A stretch of 20,739 bases of DNA from JAKFWF01 sp041745515 (lineage in GTDB: Bacteria; Pseudomonadota; Alphaproteobacteria; Rhizobiales; Hyphomicrobiaceae), in contig JBGTIU010000159.1 in NCBI GenBank assembly GCA_041745515.1, forward strand, positions 1 to 20,739, read 5' to 3'. Made by a program: the position numbers and the translations under genes. The notes beneath the pieces were generated by a model. That model saw nothing but the letters and a program-made list of their open reading frames with translations. It was not told the DNA's origin and ran no database searches. This document shows positions 14,234-20,739 of this stretch, piece by piece (the first letter of the stretch is position 1; each line of letters begins with the position of its first letter).

Positions 14234-16039
14234 TCAATGATTATCGCGCGGCACTCCCTTTGTCTCGGCGATGCGCTGGTATTTGACGGCCGGCTTCAGC
14301 ACCATGCCGTTCGCCAGTTCGTCGACCATGCCGCGCTGGATCTCCTGCCACGGCGTCTGATGGGCCGGATACTTGTAGCCGCCGGCCGCCTTCAACGCGG
14401 CGCGGCGATTCTCGAGTTCCCCGTTCGGGATCAAGATATTCGCGGTACGCTTGCCAAGATCGATGCGCACTTTATCGCCGTTCTTCAGCAGCGCGAGCCC
14501 GCCGCCGGACGCGGCCTCGGGCGACGCATTCAGGATCGATGGCGAGCCTGACGTGCCTGACTGGCGCCCGTCGCCGATGCAGGGCAGCGCCGTGATGCCC
14601 CGTTTCAGCAGATAGTCGGGCGCGCGCATGTTGACGACTTCGGCAGCGCCCGGATAGCCGATCGGCCCGACGCCGCGCATGAACAGCAGCGAGTGCTCGT
14701 CGATCTCGAGTGTCGGATCGTCGATCCGCTTGTGATAATCTTCCGGACCGTCGAACACGACCGCGCGACCCTCGAACGCCATCGGATCCTTCGGGTTCGA
14801 CAGGTAGCGGCGACGGAACTCCTCGGTGATGACGGATGTCTTCATGATAGCGCTGTCGAACAGGTTGCCCTTGAAATTCAGGAAACCGGCTTGCGCCTTC
14901 ATCGGTGCATCGTAGGCCTTGATGACCTTGCGATCCTCGGCGAATCTGCCCTTGCAGTTGTCGAGCAGCGAGCGGCCATTGACCGTTATCGCGTCGCCAT
15001 TGATCTTACCCTTGGCTGCTAGCTCGGCGACCACGGCGGGTACGCCGCCCGCCCTGTGATACTCTTCGCCCAGGTACTCGCCGGCTGGTTGCAGATTGAC
15101 GATCAGCGGGACATCGTAGCCAACCCGCTCCCAGTCGTCGCAATCGAGGGCAACGCCGATGTGCGCTGCGATGGCATTCAAGTGGATGGGCGCATTGGTC
15201 GAGCCGCCAATGGCCGAGTTGACGACGATGGCATTTTCGAAAGCGGCCCTGGTCATGATTTTCGACGGGCGCAGGTCTTCCCAGACCATGTCTACGATCC
15301 GACGGCCGGTTTCGTAGGCCATCTGCTGGCGCTCGCGGTAGGGCGCGGGAATCGCGGCGCAGCCGGGCAGGCTCATGCCGAGCGCCTCGGCGAGCGAATT
15401 CATCGTCGATGCCGTGCCCATGGTGTTGCAGTGGCCGGCCGATGGCGCTGACGAGGCGACCAGCTCCAGAAACCCCTGGTAGTCGACCTCGCCTTTGGCC
15501 AGCATCTCACGCGCCTTCCAGACGATTGTCCCTGAGCCGGTGCGTTCGCCCTTGTGCCAGCCGTTGAGCATTGGGCCGCCGGATAGGACGATGGAGGGAA
15601 TATCGACCGTTGCCGCGCCCATCAGCAGAGCGGGCGTGGTCTTGTCGCAGCCGGTGGTCAGGACCAACCCGTCCAACGGGTAGCCGTAGGCGATCTCGAC
15701 CAACGAGAGGTAGGTCAGGTTGCGGTCGAGCGAGGCGGTCGGTCGTTTGCAGGTCTCCTGAATGGGATGCACCGGAAACTCGAACGGCACGCCGCCGGCT
15801 TCGCGAATGCCATCGCGCGTGCGATCGGCGAGAAAGATATGATGCCGATTGCACGGCGAGATATCGGAGCCTGTCTGGGCGATACCGATGATTGGACGGC
15901 CCGATTGAAGCTCCTCGAGCGTCAGCCCGAAGTTCATCGTGCGCTCGAGGTAGATGGCCGTCATGTCAGGGTTGTCGGGATTGTCGAACCACTGACGCGA
16001 GCGCAGTTTCTTGATCTGTGTGGCGGTTGGCTTTCTCAT
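14234..16039 (-). CDS. IlvD/Edd-family sugar-acid dehydratase (arabonate/xylonate dehydratase-like)
   Basis: A 601-residue iron-sulfur dehydratase. Three cysteines expected to hold the cluster are Cys63 (GSDISPCNRH), Cys131 (LTTGCDKTTPA) and Cys204 (SAGHCNTMGTAS). Their spacings, 68 and 73 residues, equal those I recall for Rhizobium L-arabinonate dehydratase (59, 127, 200) and Caulobacter xylonate dehydratase (60, 128, 201), both [2Fe-2S] enzymes. The active-site serine loop is GRQSGTSGSPS (about 491-501). The reaction would be loss of water from an aldonic acid to a 2-keto-3-deoxy acid. The start at 16039 has GAGGAG 11 bases upstream; the frame extends to 16162 without conserved sequence. 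Context (FAH-fold enzyme, GntR regulator, transporter) supports sugar-acid catabolism rather than branched-chain amino-acid synthesis. Confidence 0.93.
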   Translation of the reverse strand: MRKPTATQIKKLRSRQWFDNPDNPDMTAIYLERTMNFGLTLEELQSGRPIIGIAQTGSDISPCNRHHIFLADRTRDGIREAGGVPFEFPVHPIQETCKRPTASLDRNLTYLSLVEIAYGYPLDGLVLTTGCDKTTPALLMGAATVDIPSIVLSGGPMLNGWHKGERTGSGTIVWKAREMLAKGEVDYQGFLELVASSAPSAGHCNTMGTASTMNSLAEALGMSLPGCAAIPAPYRERQQMAYETGRRIVDMVWEDLRPSKIMTRAAFENAIVVNSAIGGSTNAPIHLNAIAAHIGVALDCDDWERVGYDVPLIVNLQPAGEYLGEEYHRAGGVPAVVAELAAKGKINGDAITVNGRSLLDNCKGRFAEDRKVIKAYDAPMKAQAGFLNFKGNLFDSAIMKTSVITEEFRRRYLSNPKDPMAFEGRAVVFDGPEDYHKRIDDPTLEIDEHSLLFMRGVGPIGYPGAAEVVNMRAPDYLLKRGITALPCIGDGRQSGTSGSPSILNASPEAASGGGLALLKNGDKVRIDLGKRTANILIPNGELENRRAALKAAGGYKYPAHQTPWQEIQRGMVDELANGMVLKPAVKYQRIAETKGVPRDNH

Positions 16040-16077
16040 GGACTGCGGGTCTCCTCGACGCTCGTATGGAGGGTGGG

Positions 16078-16105
16078 AGTGTAGACCCGGTACCCGGCGC
16101 GTCAA
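16078..16105 (-). promoter_or_regulatory. Candidate sigma-70 promoter of the sugar-acid dehydratase gene
   Basis: On the minus strand TTGACG (complement of 16100-16105; five of six bases) and TACACT (complement of 16078-16083; four of six) are separated by 16 bp, with C before the -10 box as in rhizobial promoters. Transcription would start near 16071, giving a leader of about 32 bases. The spacer includes the self-complementary GGTACC, which could add a binding site. Confidence 0.45.
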
Positions 16106-16299
16106 CGCCAGCGCGGCGATAAAAATTTCCGGTTGGTCCCCGCGGGTTTCCATCCGGTTCACGAGGCGACGCTGCCGCCCGTAGACATCCGGTAGTGGTC
16201 GCCTGTAGCGTGTGGCCTCATGTGGCCGCTGTGCGCTGCGAACCCGGTTAATCGGGCCGACGCCTCGCGCCCGAATAACGCTCTATCGGGGGAGACGGC

Positions 16300-16830
16300 A
16301 TGGCTGACACTTCGTCCGACGCAAAGTCGGAAAAGCGCGAGGGTAGGTTCGTCAAAGCCCCTGAAACTCTGGCTGCCGGCGTGTTTCTTCTGGTGCTTGC
16401 GGAGATCGGGTTTTGGGGCTCGATCGGTATCGCCGCCGGCACGCTCGCCAAGATGGGCGCAGGCATGTTTCCCCGAGTGGTATCTCTGCTGATCGGAGCC
16501 TTGGGCGTTTTCCTGGTTGTCCAGTCGTTCACCGTTCGCGGTCCCGCCCTGGAACGCTGGCTGGGCCGCGGCGTGGTGTTCGTGCTCGGCGCGGCGGTCG
16601 TCTTCGGCTTGACGATCCGTGGCTTCAGCCTCGGTAGTCTTGTGGTGCCGCCATTGGGACTAGCCGTCGCCGGCCCCTTGGCCGTGATCATCGCATCGCT
16701 GGCTGATCGCGAGACCCGCTGGCTCGAGATCATCCTGTACGCCGCTTTTCTCAACGTGCTCTGCTTCGTGGTGTTCAAGCAGCTGCTGCGCTTGCCCATC
16801 CCCATCGCGCCTTGGCTGCTTGGTTATTGA
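16300..16830 (+). CDS. Tripartite tricarboxylate transporter small membrane subunit, TctB family
   Basis: A 176-residue integral membrane protein, the small subunit of a tripartite tricarboxylate (TTT) uptake system. A charged cytoplasmic start (about 20 residues) is followed by about four hydrophobic segments, near residues 24-45, 57-78, 91-106 and 115-132, with a last pair around 142-160. GTLAKMGAGMFPRVVSLLIG is the conserved TctB-type segment after the first helix. The start has GGGGGAG 5 bases upstream. A short inverted repeat (CCCGA 16270-16274, TCGGG 16286-16290) runs into this ribosome-binding site and could affect access to it. The tctA gene follows after 13 bp, so the two form an operon. 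It is divergent from the sugar-acid dehydratase gene with 260 bp between them. Confidence 0.92.
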   Translation: MADTSSDAKSEKREGRFVKAPETLAAGVFLLVLAEIGFWGSIGIAAGTLAKMGAGMFPRVVSLLIGALGVFLVVQSFTVRGPALERWLGRGVVFVLGAAVVFGLTIRGFSLGSLVVPPLGLAVAGPLAVIIASLADRETRWLEIILYAAFLNVLCFVVFKQLLRLPIPIAPWLLGY

Positions 16831-16843
16831 GGGCGCGGAGATC

Positions 16844-18409
16844 ATGGACCTCTACGACAATCTGGCTCTCGGTTTTGCGACCGTCTGGAAGATCATCTGG
16901 CTGCCGTGGCCGGCGATGGGCATCGCCATACCGCTGCCAGCCAACCTGCTGCTTTGTTTTGTCGGCTGCCTCGTCGGCACGCTCGTCGGCGTTCTGCCGG
17001 GCGTCGGGCCGATCGCCACCATTGCGATGCTGTTGCCGGTCACCTATGGGCTCGATCCGATCGGCGCCCTGATCATGCTGGCCGGCATCTACTATGGAGC
17101 GCAATACGGCGGCTCGACAACGGCGATCCTGGTCAACATTCCAGGCGAGGCGACCGCCGTGGTGACTGTGCTCGACGGACACCAGATGGCGAAACAGGGC
17201 CGCGCCGGCGTGGCGCTGGGTATCGCCGCGATCGGTTCGTTCATCGCGGGAACATTTGCTACCTTGGTCATCGCATCACTTGCAGTGCCACTGACGCGGA
17301 TGGCGCTGCTGTTCGGCCCGGCCGATTATTTCGCACTGATGGTGCTGGGCCTGATGTTTGCCGTCGTGCTGGCGCGCGGCTCGATCCCTAAAGCGATCGG
17401 CATGATACTTGTCGGTGTCCTGCTTTCCACGGTCGGCAGCGATCTTGAAACTGGTGAGGAACGGCTGACCTTTGGTTGGACGGAAATCTCCGACGGCCTC
17501 GACTTTGCGATTATTGCAATGGGGATCTTCGGCTTTGCCGAGATCGTCAAGAATTTGGAGAATCCGGAGACACGCAATGTGGTTCAGGCGGCGATTGGCC
17601 GACTGCTGCCGAACGGGCGAGATATGCGTCAGTCAGCGTGGCCGATCGCCCGTGGCACAATGATCGGGTCGTTCCTTGGTCTGCTGCCTGGCAACGGGGC
17701 AGTGCTCGGTCCGTTTGCATCGTATACCTTGGAGAAAAAGATTGCGGCTGATCCCACGCGCTTCGGCACTGGCGCGATCGAGGGTGTCGCCGGGCCTGAG
17801 TCGGCCAACAACGCGGGCGCGCAGACAGCCTTTATCCCTCTGCTGACGCTTGGCATTCCGCCGAACGCCGTGATGGCGTTGATGGTTGGCGCCATGACCA
17901 TTCACGGCATCGTGCCTGGGCCGCAGATCATCACCAAGCAGCCCAACCTGTTCTGGGGCATGATTGCCTCGATGTGGATCGGCAATCTGATGCTGCTCAT
18001 CATCAACCTGCCGTTGATCGGCCTGTGGGTGAAGTTGCTGAAGGTGCCCTACCGGCTGATGTTCCCGGCGATCGTTCTGTTCTGCTGCATCGGTATCTAT
18101 TCGATCAACAACTCATCCCTCGATGTGTTGATGGTGGCGGCTTTCGGCCTGTTCGGTTACACGCTGCTGAAGTTCGGCTTCGAGCCGGCGCCGATGTTGC
18201 TGGGCTTCGTGCTGGGGCGACTGATGGAGGAAAAACTTAGGCAGTCGCTGGTGATTTCGCGCGGCAGTTTCATGACATTCCTGGAGTGCGGCGGGACGCT
18301 TCCGTTCTGCACGAAGCCAAGGCTCATCCTTTTGATACTGGCGGTCTTGCTCGTCATCATTGCAGCCCTGCCGTCGATCCGCCGCAAGCGCGAAACGGTG
18401 TTCGAGTGA
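16844..18409 (+). CDS. Tripartite tricarboxylate transporter large membrane subunit, TctA family
   Basis: A 521-residue polytopic permease, the large subunit of a TTT system, which with TctB and a periplasmic binding protein (TctC) imports carboxylates using an ion gradient. The N-terminal signature GTLVGVLPGVGPIATIAMLL and the following YYGAQYGGSTTAILVNIPGE are diagnostic. The second half repeats the pattern with GLLPGNGAVLGPF and LTLGIPPNAVMALMVGA, reflecting the internal duplication of the family. It ends in a hydrophobic helix and a short basic tail. The ATG at 16844 is preceded by GGAG only 3 bases upstream; an in-frame TTG at 16820 overlapping tctB is less likely. No tctC follows. The neighbouring dehydratase genes suggest a sugar acid as substrate rather than citrate. 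Confidence 0.94.
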   Translation: MDLYDNLALGFATVWKIIWLPWPAMGIAIPLPANLLLCFVGCLVGTLVGVLPGVGPIATIAMLLPVTYGLDPIGALIMLAGIYYGAQYGGSTTAILVNIPGEATAVVTVLDGHQMAKQGRAGVALGIAAIGSFIAGTFATLVIASLAVPLTRMALLFGPADYFALMVLGLMFAVVLARGSIPKAIGMILVGVLLSTVGSDLETGEERLTFGWTEISDGLDFAIIAMGIFGFAEIVKNLENPETRNVVQAAIGRLLPNGRDMRQSAWPIARGTMIGSFLGLLPGNGAVLGPFASYTLEKKIAADPTRFGTGAIEGVAGPESANNAGAQTAFIPLLTLGIPPNAVMALMVGAMTIHGIVPGPQIITKQPNLFWGMIASMWIGNLMLLIINLPLIGLWVKLLKVPYRLMFPAIVLFCCIGIYSINNSSLDVLMVAAFGLFGYTLLKFGFEPAPMLLGFVLGRLMEEKLRQSLVISRGSFMTFLECGGTLPFCTKPRLILLILAVLLVIIAALPSIRRKRETVFE

Positions 18410-18420
18410 AACGGCCGAAT

Positions 18421-18472
18421 GCAGGTGGCGGTCACGCAAGCGTGACGCCCATGGGTGTTGTAGGACACCTGC
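18421..18472 (+). terminator. Nested hairpin after tctA, possible terminator
   Basis: An inner stem GTCACG-CAAG-CGTGAC (18431-18446) is enclosed by a perfect outer pair GCAGGTG (18421-18427) and CACCTGC (18466-18472). It starts 12 bp after the tctA stop. There is no T-run, so termination is a guess. The outer right arm also overlaps the spacer of the candidate promoter at 18458-18485, so a regulatory role is possible. Confidence 0.35.
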
Positions 18473-18485
18473 GCGGCACTAGATT
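18458..18485 (+). promoter_or_regulatory. Weak candidate promoter of the Tyr/Arg-rich secreted protein
   Basis: TTGTAG (18458-18463) and TAGATT (18480-18485) are 16 bp apart, each matching four of six consensus bases. Transcription would start near 18492, about 37 bases before the chosen ATG at 18529, and would make the upstream ATG at 18502 nearly leaderless. Confidence 0.25.
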
Positions 18486-18528
18486 AATCGCAGGCAACAT
18501 CATGCTCAACATGCGGAGAACCACACGG

Positions 18529-18810
18529 ATGCGTATTCTTTCGACAATGGCGATCGCCGTCGGCGCGTTGGCGATGATGGCCACCGGCCCGGTCGGCATT
18601 GCTGACGCTGCCAGCGGCTATCGGTCCGATGGATACCGCTACAGCAAGTCTGGGTATCGGTATGGATACAAGTACCGCTACAGAAACCGCGACAGGGACC
18701 ACTATGAGGCGGCGCGCGCGCATAATGTGGATCCCGCGGGCGACTACAAGGGTTATCCGGACTGGGCCCGCTACGCGCTGAGCCCGAAGTACGACAGCAA
18801 TCGTCGGTGA
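18529..18810 (+). CDS. Small secreted Tyr/Arg-rich protein of unknown function
   Basis: A 93-residue protein that I do not recognise. Residues 1-28 form a Sec-type signal peptide: Met-Arg start, a hydrophobic core rich in Ala and Met, and a probable cleavage at ADA-A. The mature part begins with a striking Tyr/Arg-rich stretch (about residues 31-59) in which tyrosine alternates with another residue from 43 to 51 (GYRYGYKYRY), followed by RNRDRDHYE. The C-terminal part, DYKGYPDWARYAL, looks like a short ordered motif. The ATG at 18529 has GGAG 10 bases upstream; ATG codons at 18502 and 18511 would add 9 or 6 residues before the signal peptide. It lies 119 bp after tctA and converges with the DinB-family gene. 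It is probably periplasmic or extracellular. Confidence 0.65.
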   Translation: MRILSTMAIAVGALAMMATGPVGIADAASGYRSDGYRYSKSGYRYGYKYRYRNRDRDHYEAARAHNVDPAGDYKGYPDWARYALSPKYDSNRR

Positions 18811-18821
18811 TTGCCGGTCGG

Positions 18822-19328
18822 CTACTCAGGCATGAAGCACAGATCGGTATCCGCCATTTTCAGGTGGTTCTGTGTCAACAGGCAGTGAACCTGGCCCCGG
18901 TGGTGCGTCTGGTGATTGAACATATGCGTCACCAGCAGCCATCGGGGCTTTGAAACCTCGCGGCGGAGCGCCTGCGAATACCACATCAGATCGCCTTCGA
19001 GATCTGATTGCTGCATCGCGTCCGCCCAACCGATGATGACCTCATCGAAGGCGGCGCGTTGCCGTTTGAGATCACCCCAGTCGGGTATTGCAATGGCCGA
19101 CTCTTGGAGTGTCATTGCCAAAGGCGGCGGGGTCGCCCTGGTAAAGCGGTGCATCCAGGCCATGTCGCCGAACAGGATGTGGCTCAGGGTGCCGTGGATC
19201 GAGCCGAAGAATGCGCCGCGGTGGCGTTTGCGCTCGGGCTCGGGCAGTCGGTCGGCAGCGGTATAGAGCGACTGGTTCTGCCAGCGGTTGTAGCGCGCCA
19301 TCGATCGGGCGTGCGCAGGCGTGATCAT
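18822..19328 (-). CDS. DinB family protein
   Basis: A 168-residue four-helix-bundle protein of the DinB/YfiT-like superfamily, whose members are predicted metal-dependent enzymes, often thiol-dependent transferases, and are unrelated to DNA polymerase IV. The candidate metal-binding histidines are His50 in IHGTLSHIL and His139/His143 in MFNHQTHHRGQV, the usual H...H-x3-H arrangement. The N terminus ITPAHARSMARYNRWQN is typical for the family. The start at 19328 overlaps the stop of the Rid-family gene as ATGA, so translation is probably coupled; a longer frame reaching 19562 lies inside that gene. It is the last gene of the ndk-rid-dinB group. Its substrate is unknown. Confidence 0.88.
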   Translation of the reverse strand: MITPAHARSMARYNRWQNQSLYTAADRLPEPERKRHRGAFFGSIHGTLSHILFGDMAWMHRFTRATPPPLAMTLQESAIAIPDWGDLKRQRAAFDEVIIGWADAMQQSDLEGDLMWYSQALRREVSKPRWLLVTHMFNHQTHHRGQVHCLLTQNHLKMADTDLCFMPE

Positions 19329-19711
19329 GCCGATCGTTTCCGCGCGGTAACCTCGATCTCGACTTTCATGGCCGGGCTTGCCAGCCCCGCCGAAATCATC
19401 GTGGCAGCCGGTCGCACGGTGCCGAATGCCGCGCGCAGCACCGGCCAGCAGGGTTCGAAATCGGCTGGGTTCGGGAAGATGTAGGTCACTCGAACAACGT
19501 CGGCGAGACTGCTGCCGGCCTGCGTCAGTGCGGCCTCGATGTTCTTCAAGGTTTGCGAGCATTGCGCGACGACGCCGTCGGCCAGCGTCATCGACGTGTA
19601 GTCATAGCCGGTGGTGCCCGACACGAAAATCATGTCGCCGTCAACGACCGCGCGGGAATAGCCGATATCGGCTTCGAACGTCGAGCCGGACGAGATCAAG
19701 TGGCGGGTCAT
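19325..19711 (-). CDS. Rid family (YjgF/YER057c/UK114) protein lacking the signature arginine
   Basis: A 128-residue Rid-fold protein, the usual length. Family features are MTRHLISSGSTFE at the start, ADGVVAQCSQTLKNIEAALT, and ADVVRVTYIFPNPADFEP. In archetypal RidA the conserved PARS motif near the C terminus supplies the arginine that binds the carboxylate of 2-aminoacrylate. Here the aligned stretch reads PAAT (residues 101-104), with Ala103 in place of the arginine. It is therefore unlikely to be a RidA-type enamine deaminase and belongs with the other Rid subfamilies of unknown activity. The start at 19711 has GAGG 6 bases upstream. A Met at 19726, directly against the ndk stop (TGAATG), has none. 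It is translationally coupled to the downstream DinB-family gene. Confidence 0.88.
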   Translation of the reverse strand: MTRHLISSGSTFEADIGYSRAVVDGDMIFVSGTTGYDYTSMTLADGVVAQCSQTLKNIEAALTQAGSSLADVVRVTYIFPNPADFEPCWPVLRAAFGTVRPAATMISAGLASPAMKVEIEVTARKRSA

Positions 19712-19726
19712 GGCGGGCCTCAGCAT

Positions 19727-20149
19727 TCAGCCGACGATTTCATCAGGGCGGAAGTTCATTTCGATTTCGCGTTTCGCCGCAGCGGGGCTGTCCGAGCCAT
19801 GCGTCGAGTTCTCGCCCTTCGACTGGGCGAACAGTTTGCGAATGGTGCCGTCGTTGGCTTCCTTCGGATCGGTCGCGCCCATCACGTCGCGGTATTTGAG
19901 GATCGCGCCCTCCCCTTCCAGCACCTGGCATACGATCGGGCCGGAGGTCATGAACGCGCAAAGCTCGCCGAAGAACGGGCGCGCCTTGTGCTCGGCATAG
20001 AAAGCTTCGGCCTGGTCGCGCGTCCAGCGCACACGCTTCTGCGCGACAATCCGCAACCCGGCCTTCTCGATCACGGCGTTGATGGCGCCGGTCAGGTTGC
20101 GCGCCGTTGCATCCGGCTTGATGATCGAAAACGTGCGCTCGATGGCCAT
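19727..20149 (-). CDS. ndk: Nucleoside-diphosphate kinase
   Basis: A 140-residue enzyme, the standard bacterial length, that transfers the gamma-phosphate of ATP to nucleoside diphosphates through a phosphohistidine. The phosphoacceptor is His117 in STHGSDSP. Other conserved parts are MAIERTFSIIKPDA at the start, RPFFGELCAFMTSGPI, and VMGATDPKEANDGTIRKLFA. The start at 20149 fits family N termini exactly; the frame is open upstream to 20344 but without conserved sequence. It is the first gene of a minus-strand group with the Rid-family and DinB-family genes, whose stop is immediately followed by an ATG. A good promoter candidate lies about 40 bp upstream. Confidence 0.97.
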   Translation of the reverse strand: MAIERTFSIIKPDATARNLTGAINAVIEKAGLRIVAQKRVRWTRDQAEAFYAEHKARPFFGELCAFMTSGPIVCQVLEGEGAILKYRDVMGATDPKEANDGTIRKLFAQSKGENSTHGSDSPAAAKREIEMNFRPDEIVG

Positions 20150-20192
20150 GACATGAGACTCTATTTGACGATGAGGTGCGACAAGTCGCAGG

Positions 20193-20221
20193 CTTATAGA
20201 CATGCCGGCGAAGAGCGGCAA
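20193..20221 (-). promoter_or_regulatory. Candidate promoter of ndk
   Basis: On the minus strand TTGCCG (complement of 20216-20221) and TATAAG (complement of 20193-20198) are separated by exactly 17 bp. With flanking bases they read CTTGCC and CTATAA, close to the rhizobial CTTGAC-N17-CTATAT pattern. The start of transcription would be near 20186, giving a leader of about 37 bases. Confidence 0.5.
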
Positions 20222-20268
20222 GGCAAACGCGCGTGAGGTTGACGGGGCCGCCAGGCGCAAATGGGCAC

Positions 20269-20739
20269 TTAGGCTGCGAGCTTCTCGAGTGCGCGGGCGA
20301 GATCGCCTGAGACGCGCATGGTGCCGACGCTCATACCGGTCCAATTCTTCAGTTCCGCCGCACTGTTCAGACCCTGCACTGCCGGAATCACACGCTCGAG
20401 CAGGGCCAAGGTAACAGCCTCGGACGCGCGCTTGGCGCCATCGTCGATCTTGACCGCAAAGCCAAGCCCGAGGTCGGGCAGCGCACCGCAGTAAACGCCC
20501 TCAGCGCCGGTTTTCATGAACACGCGACCGGGGACTTTGCCCATGACCACGGTATCAAGGCGTCCGGGTCCAGCCACCATATCAGGCGCGGCCCAGGCCG
20601 CCCTGGCGATGCGCTCGCAGGCGCTGCGATGCGACTTTCCCGGACCTTCCGCGGTGATGAAGCAGGCAAAGGCGCGAGCCAGGGCTGCGGTCGCGGTCGC
20701 CCAGTTCGGCAGCGAGCAGCCGTCGAACCCGAGCACGTC
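20269..20739 (-). CDS. L-asparaginase II (Rhizobium AnsA type), 5' part outside the window
   Basis: These are the last 156 residues of an asparaginase of the Rhizobium etli AnsA type (Asparaginase_II family), which hydrolyses L-asparagine to aspartate and ammonia and is unrelated to the E. coli AnsB fold. The frame is open to the right window edge, so the GTG at 20736 is internal. Visible family motifs are GFDGCSLPNWA near the left of the fragment in protein order, MVAGPGRLDT, and KTGAEGVYCGALPDLGLGFAVKIDDG. The cysteine of DGCS is conserved in the family. The catalytic Ser/Lys residues of the N-terminal half are not in the window. The full protein is usually about 330-370 residues, so roughly half is missing. 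It is separated by 119 bp from ndk on the same strand. Confidence 0.92.
   Translation of the reverse strand, partial: DVLGFDGCSLPNWATATAALARAFACFITAEGPGKSHRSACERIARAAWAAPDMVAGPGRLDTVVMGKVPGRVFMKTGAEGVYCGALPDLGLGFAVKIDDGAKRASEAVTLALLERVIPAVQGLNSAAELKNWTGMSVGTMRVSGDLARALEKLAA

Noticed and set aside
14234..16039. Annotation as dihydroxy-acid dehydratase IlvD for branched-chain amino-acid synthesis
   Set aside because: Neighbouring genes and the 68/73 spacing of the three cysteines fit the pentonate-dehydratase branch better; the family is shared, so this remains a context-based decision.
18822..19328. DNA polymerase IV (also called DinB)
   Set aside because: The protein is only 168 residues with a histidine-rich four-helix-bundle pattern; it is the unrelated DinB/YfiT-like family.
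1..20739. CRISPR arrays, tRNA or rRNA genes, insertion sequences, phage genes, toxin-antitoxin or defence islands
   Set aside because: No regularly spaced repeats, no recognisable tRNA arms or rRNA segments, and no transposase, integrase or phage motifs were seen on either strand.

Overview
The window reads as one stretch of chromosome from a high-GC alphaproteobacterium, most likely of the order Hyphomicrobiales (Rhizobiales; Bradyrhizobium/Xanthobacteraceae-like). This rests on base composition, on gene style (a Rhizobium-type asparaginase, DUF4236, a YcbB-type L,D-transpeptidase with an apparent Tat signal) and on promoter-like boxes close to the rhizobial CTTGAC-N17-CTATAT pattern. It is inference from remembered families, not a database search. 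The coding density is high: 20 complete or nearly certain genes, two genes cut by the window edges (an aminotransferase on the left, an asparaginase on the right) and one probable 25-codon gene. I saw no rRNA, tRNA, CRISPR array, insertion sequence or prophage.

Layout. 1-998: a HisC-like PLP aminotransferase (+). 1046-1831: a crotonase-fold hydratase (-). 2163-3527: an exported L,D-transpeptidase (+). 6521-3531: a tight minus-strand operon of thiolase, YdcF/DUF218 membrane protein and ketopantoate-reductase-like enzyme. 6650-6727: a probable tiny membrane protein (+). 8540-6753: a HerA-like ATPase (DUF853) followed by a DUF4236 protein (-). 9414-8803: a beta-class glutathione transferase (-). 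9633-12187: FabI-type enoyl-ACP reductase, an MDR oxidoreductase and a histidine phosphatase (+). 12191-18409: a sugar-acid locus. 18529-18810: a small Tyr/Arg-rich secreted protein (+). 20149-18822: ndk, a Rid-family protein and a DinB-family protein (-). 20739-20269: the end of an L-asparaginase II (-).

The most coherent system is the sugar-acid locus. An IlvD/Edd dehydratase has its three cluster cysteines spaced exactly as I recall for pentonate dehydratases. A FAH-fold enzyme resembles Caulobacter XylX (2-keto-3-deoxy-pentonate dehydratase). A GntR/FCD regulator is divergent from the FAH gene, with a GT-N3-AC palindrome on its own candidate -35 box. TctB and TctA are membrane subunits of a tripartite tricarboxylate transporter, divergent from the dehydratase. 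Together they suggest uptake of an aldonic acid and two successive dehydrations toward 2-oxoglutarate semialdehyde. The binding protein TctC, a sugar dehydrogenase, a lactonase and the semialdehyde dehydrogenase are not in the window.

The other genes look like ordinary accessory and housekeeping metabolism. Several carry unusual details: a missing catalytic Glu in the crotonase, a missing signature Arg in the Rid protein, translational coupling of functionally unrelated genes, and a perfect 13-bp inverted repeat after the glutathione transferase.
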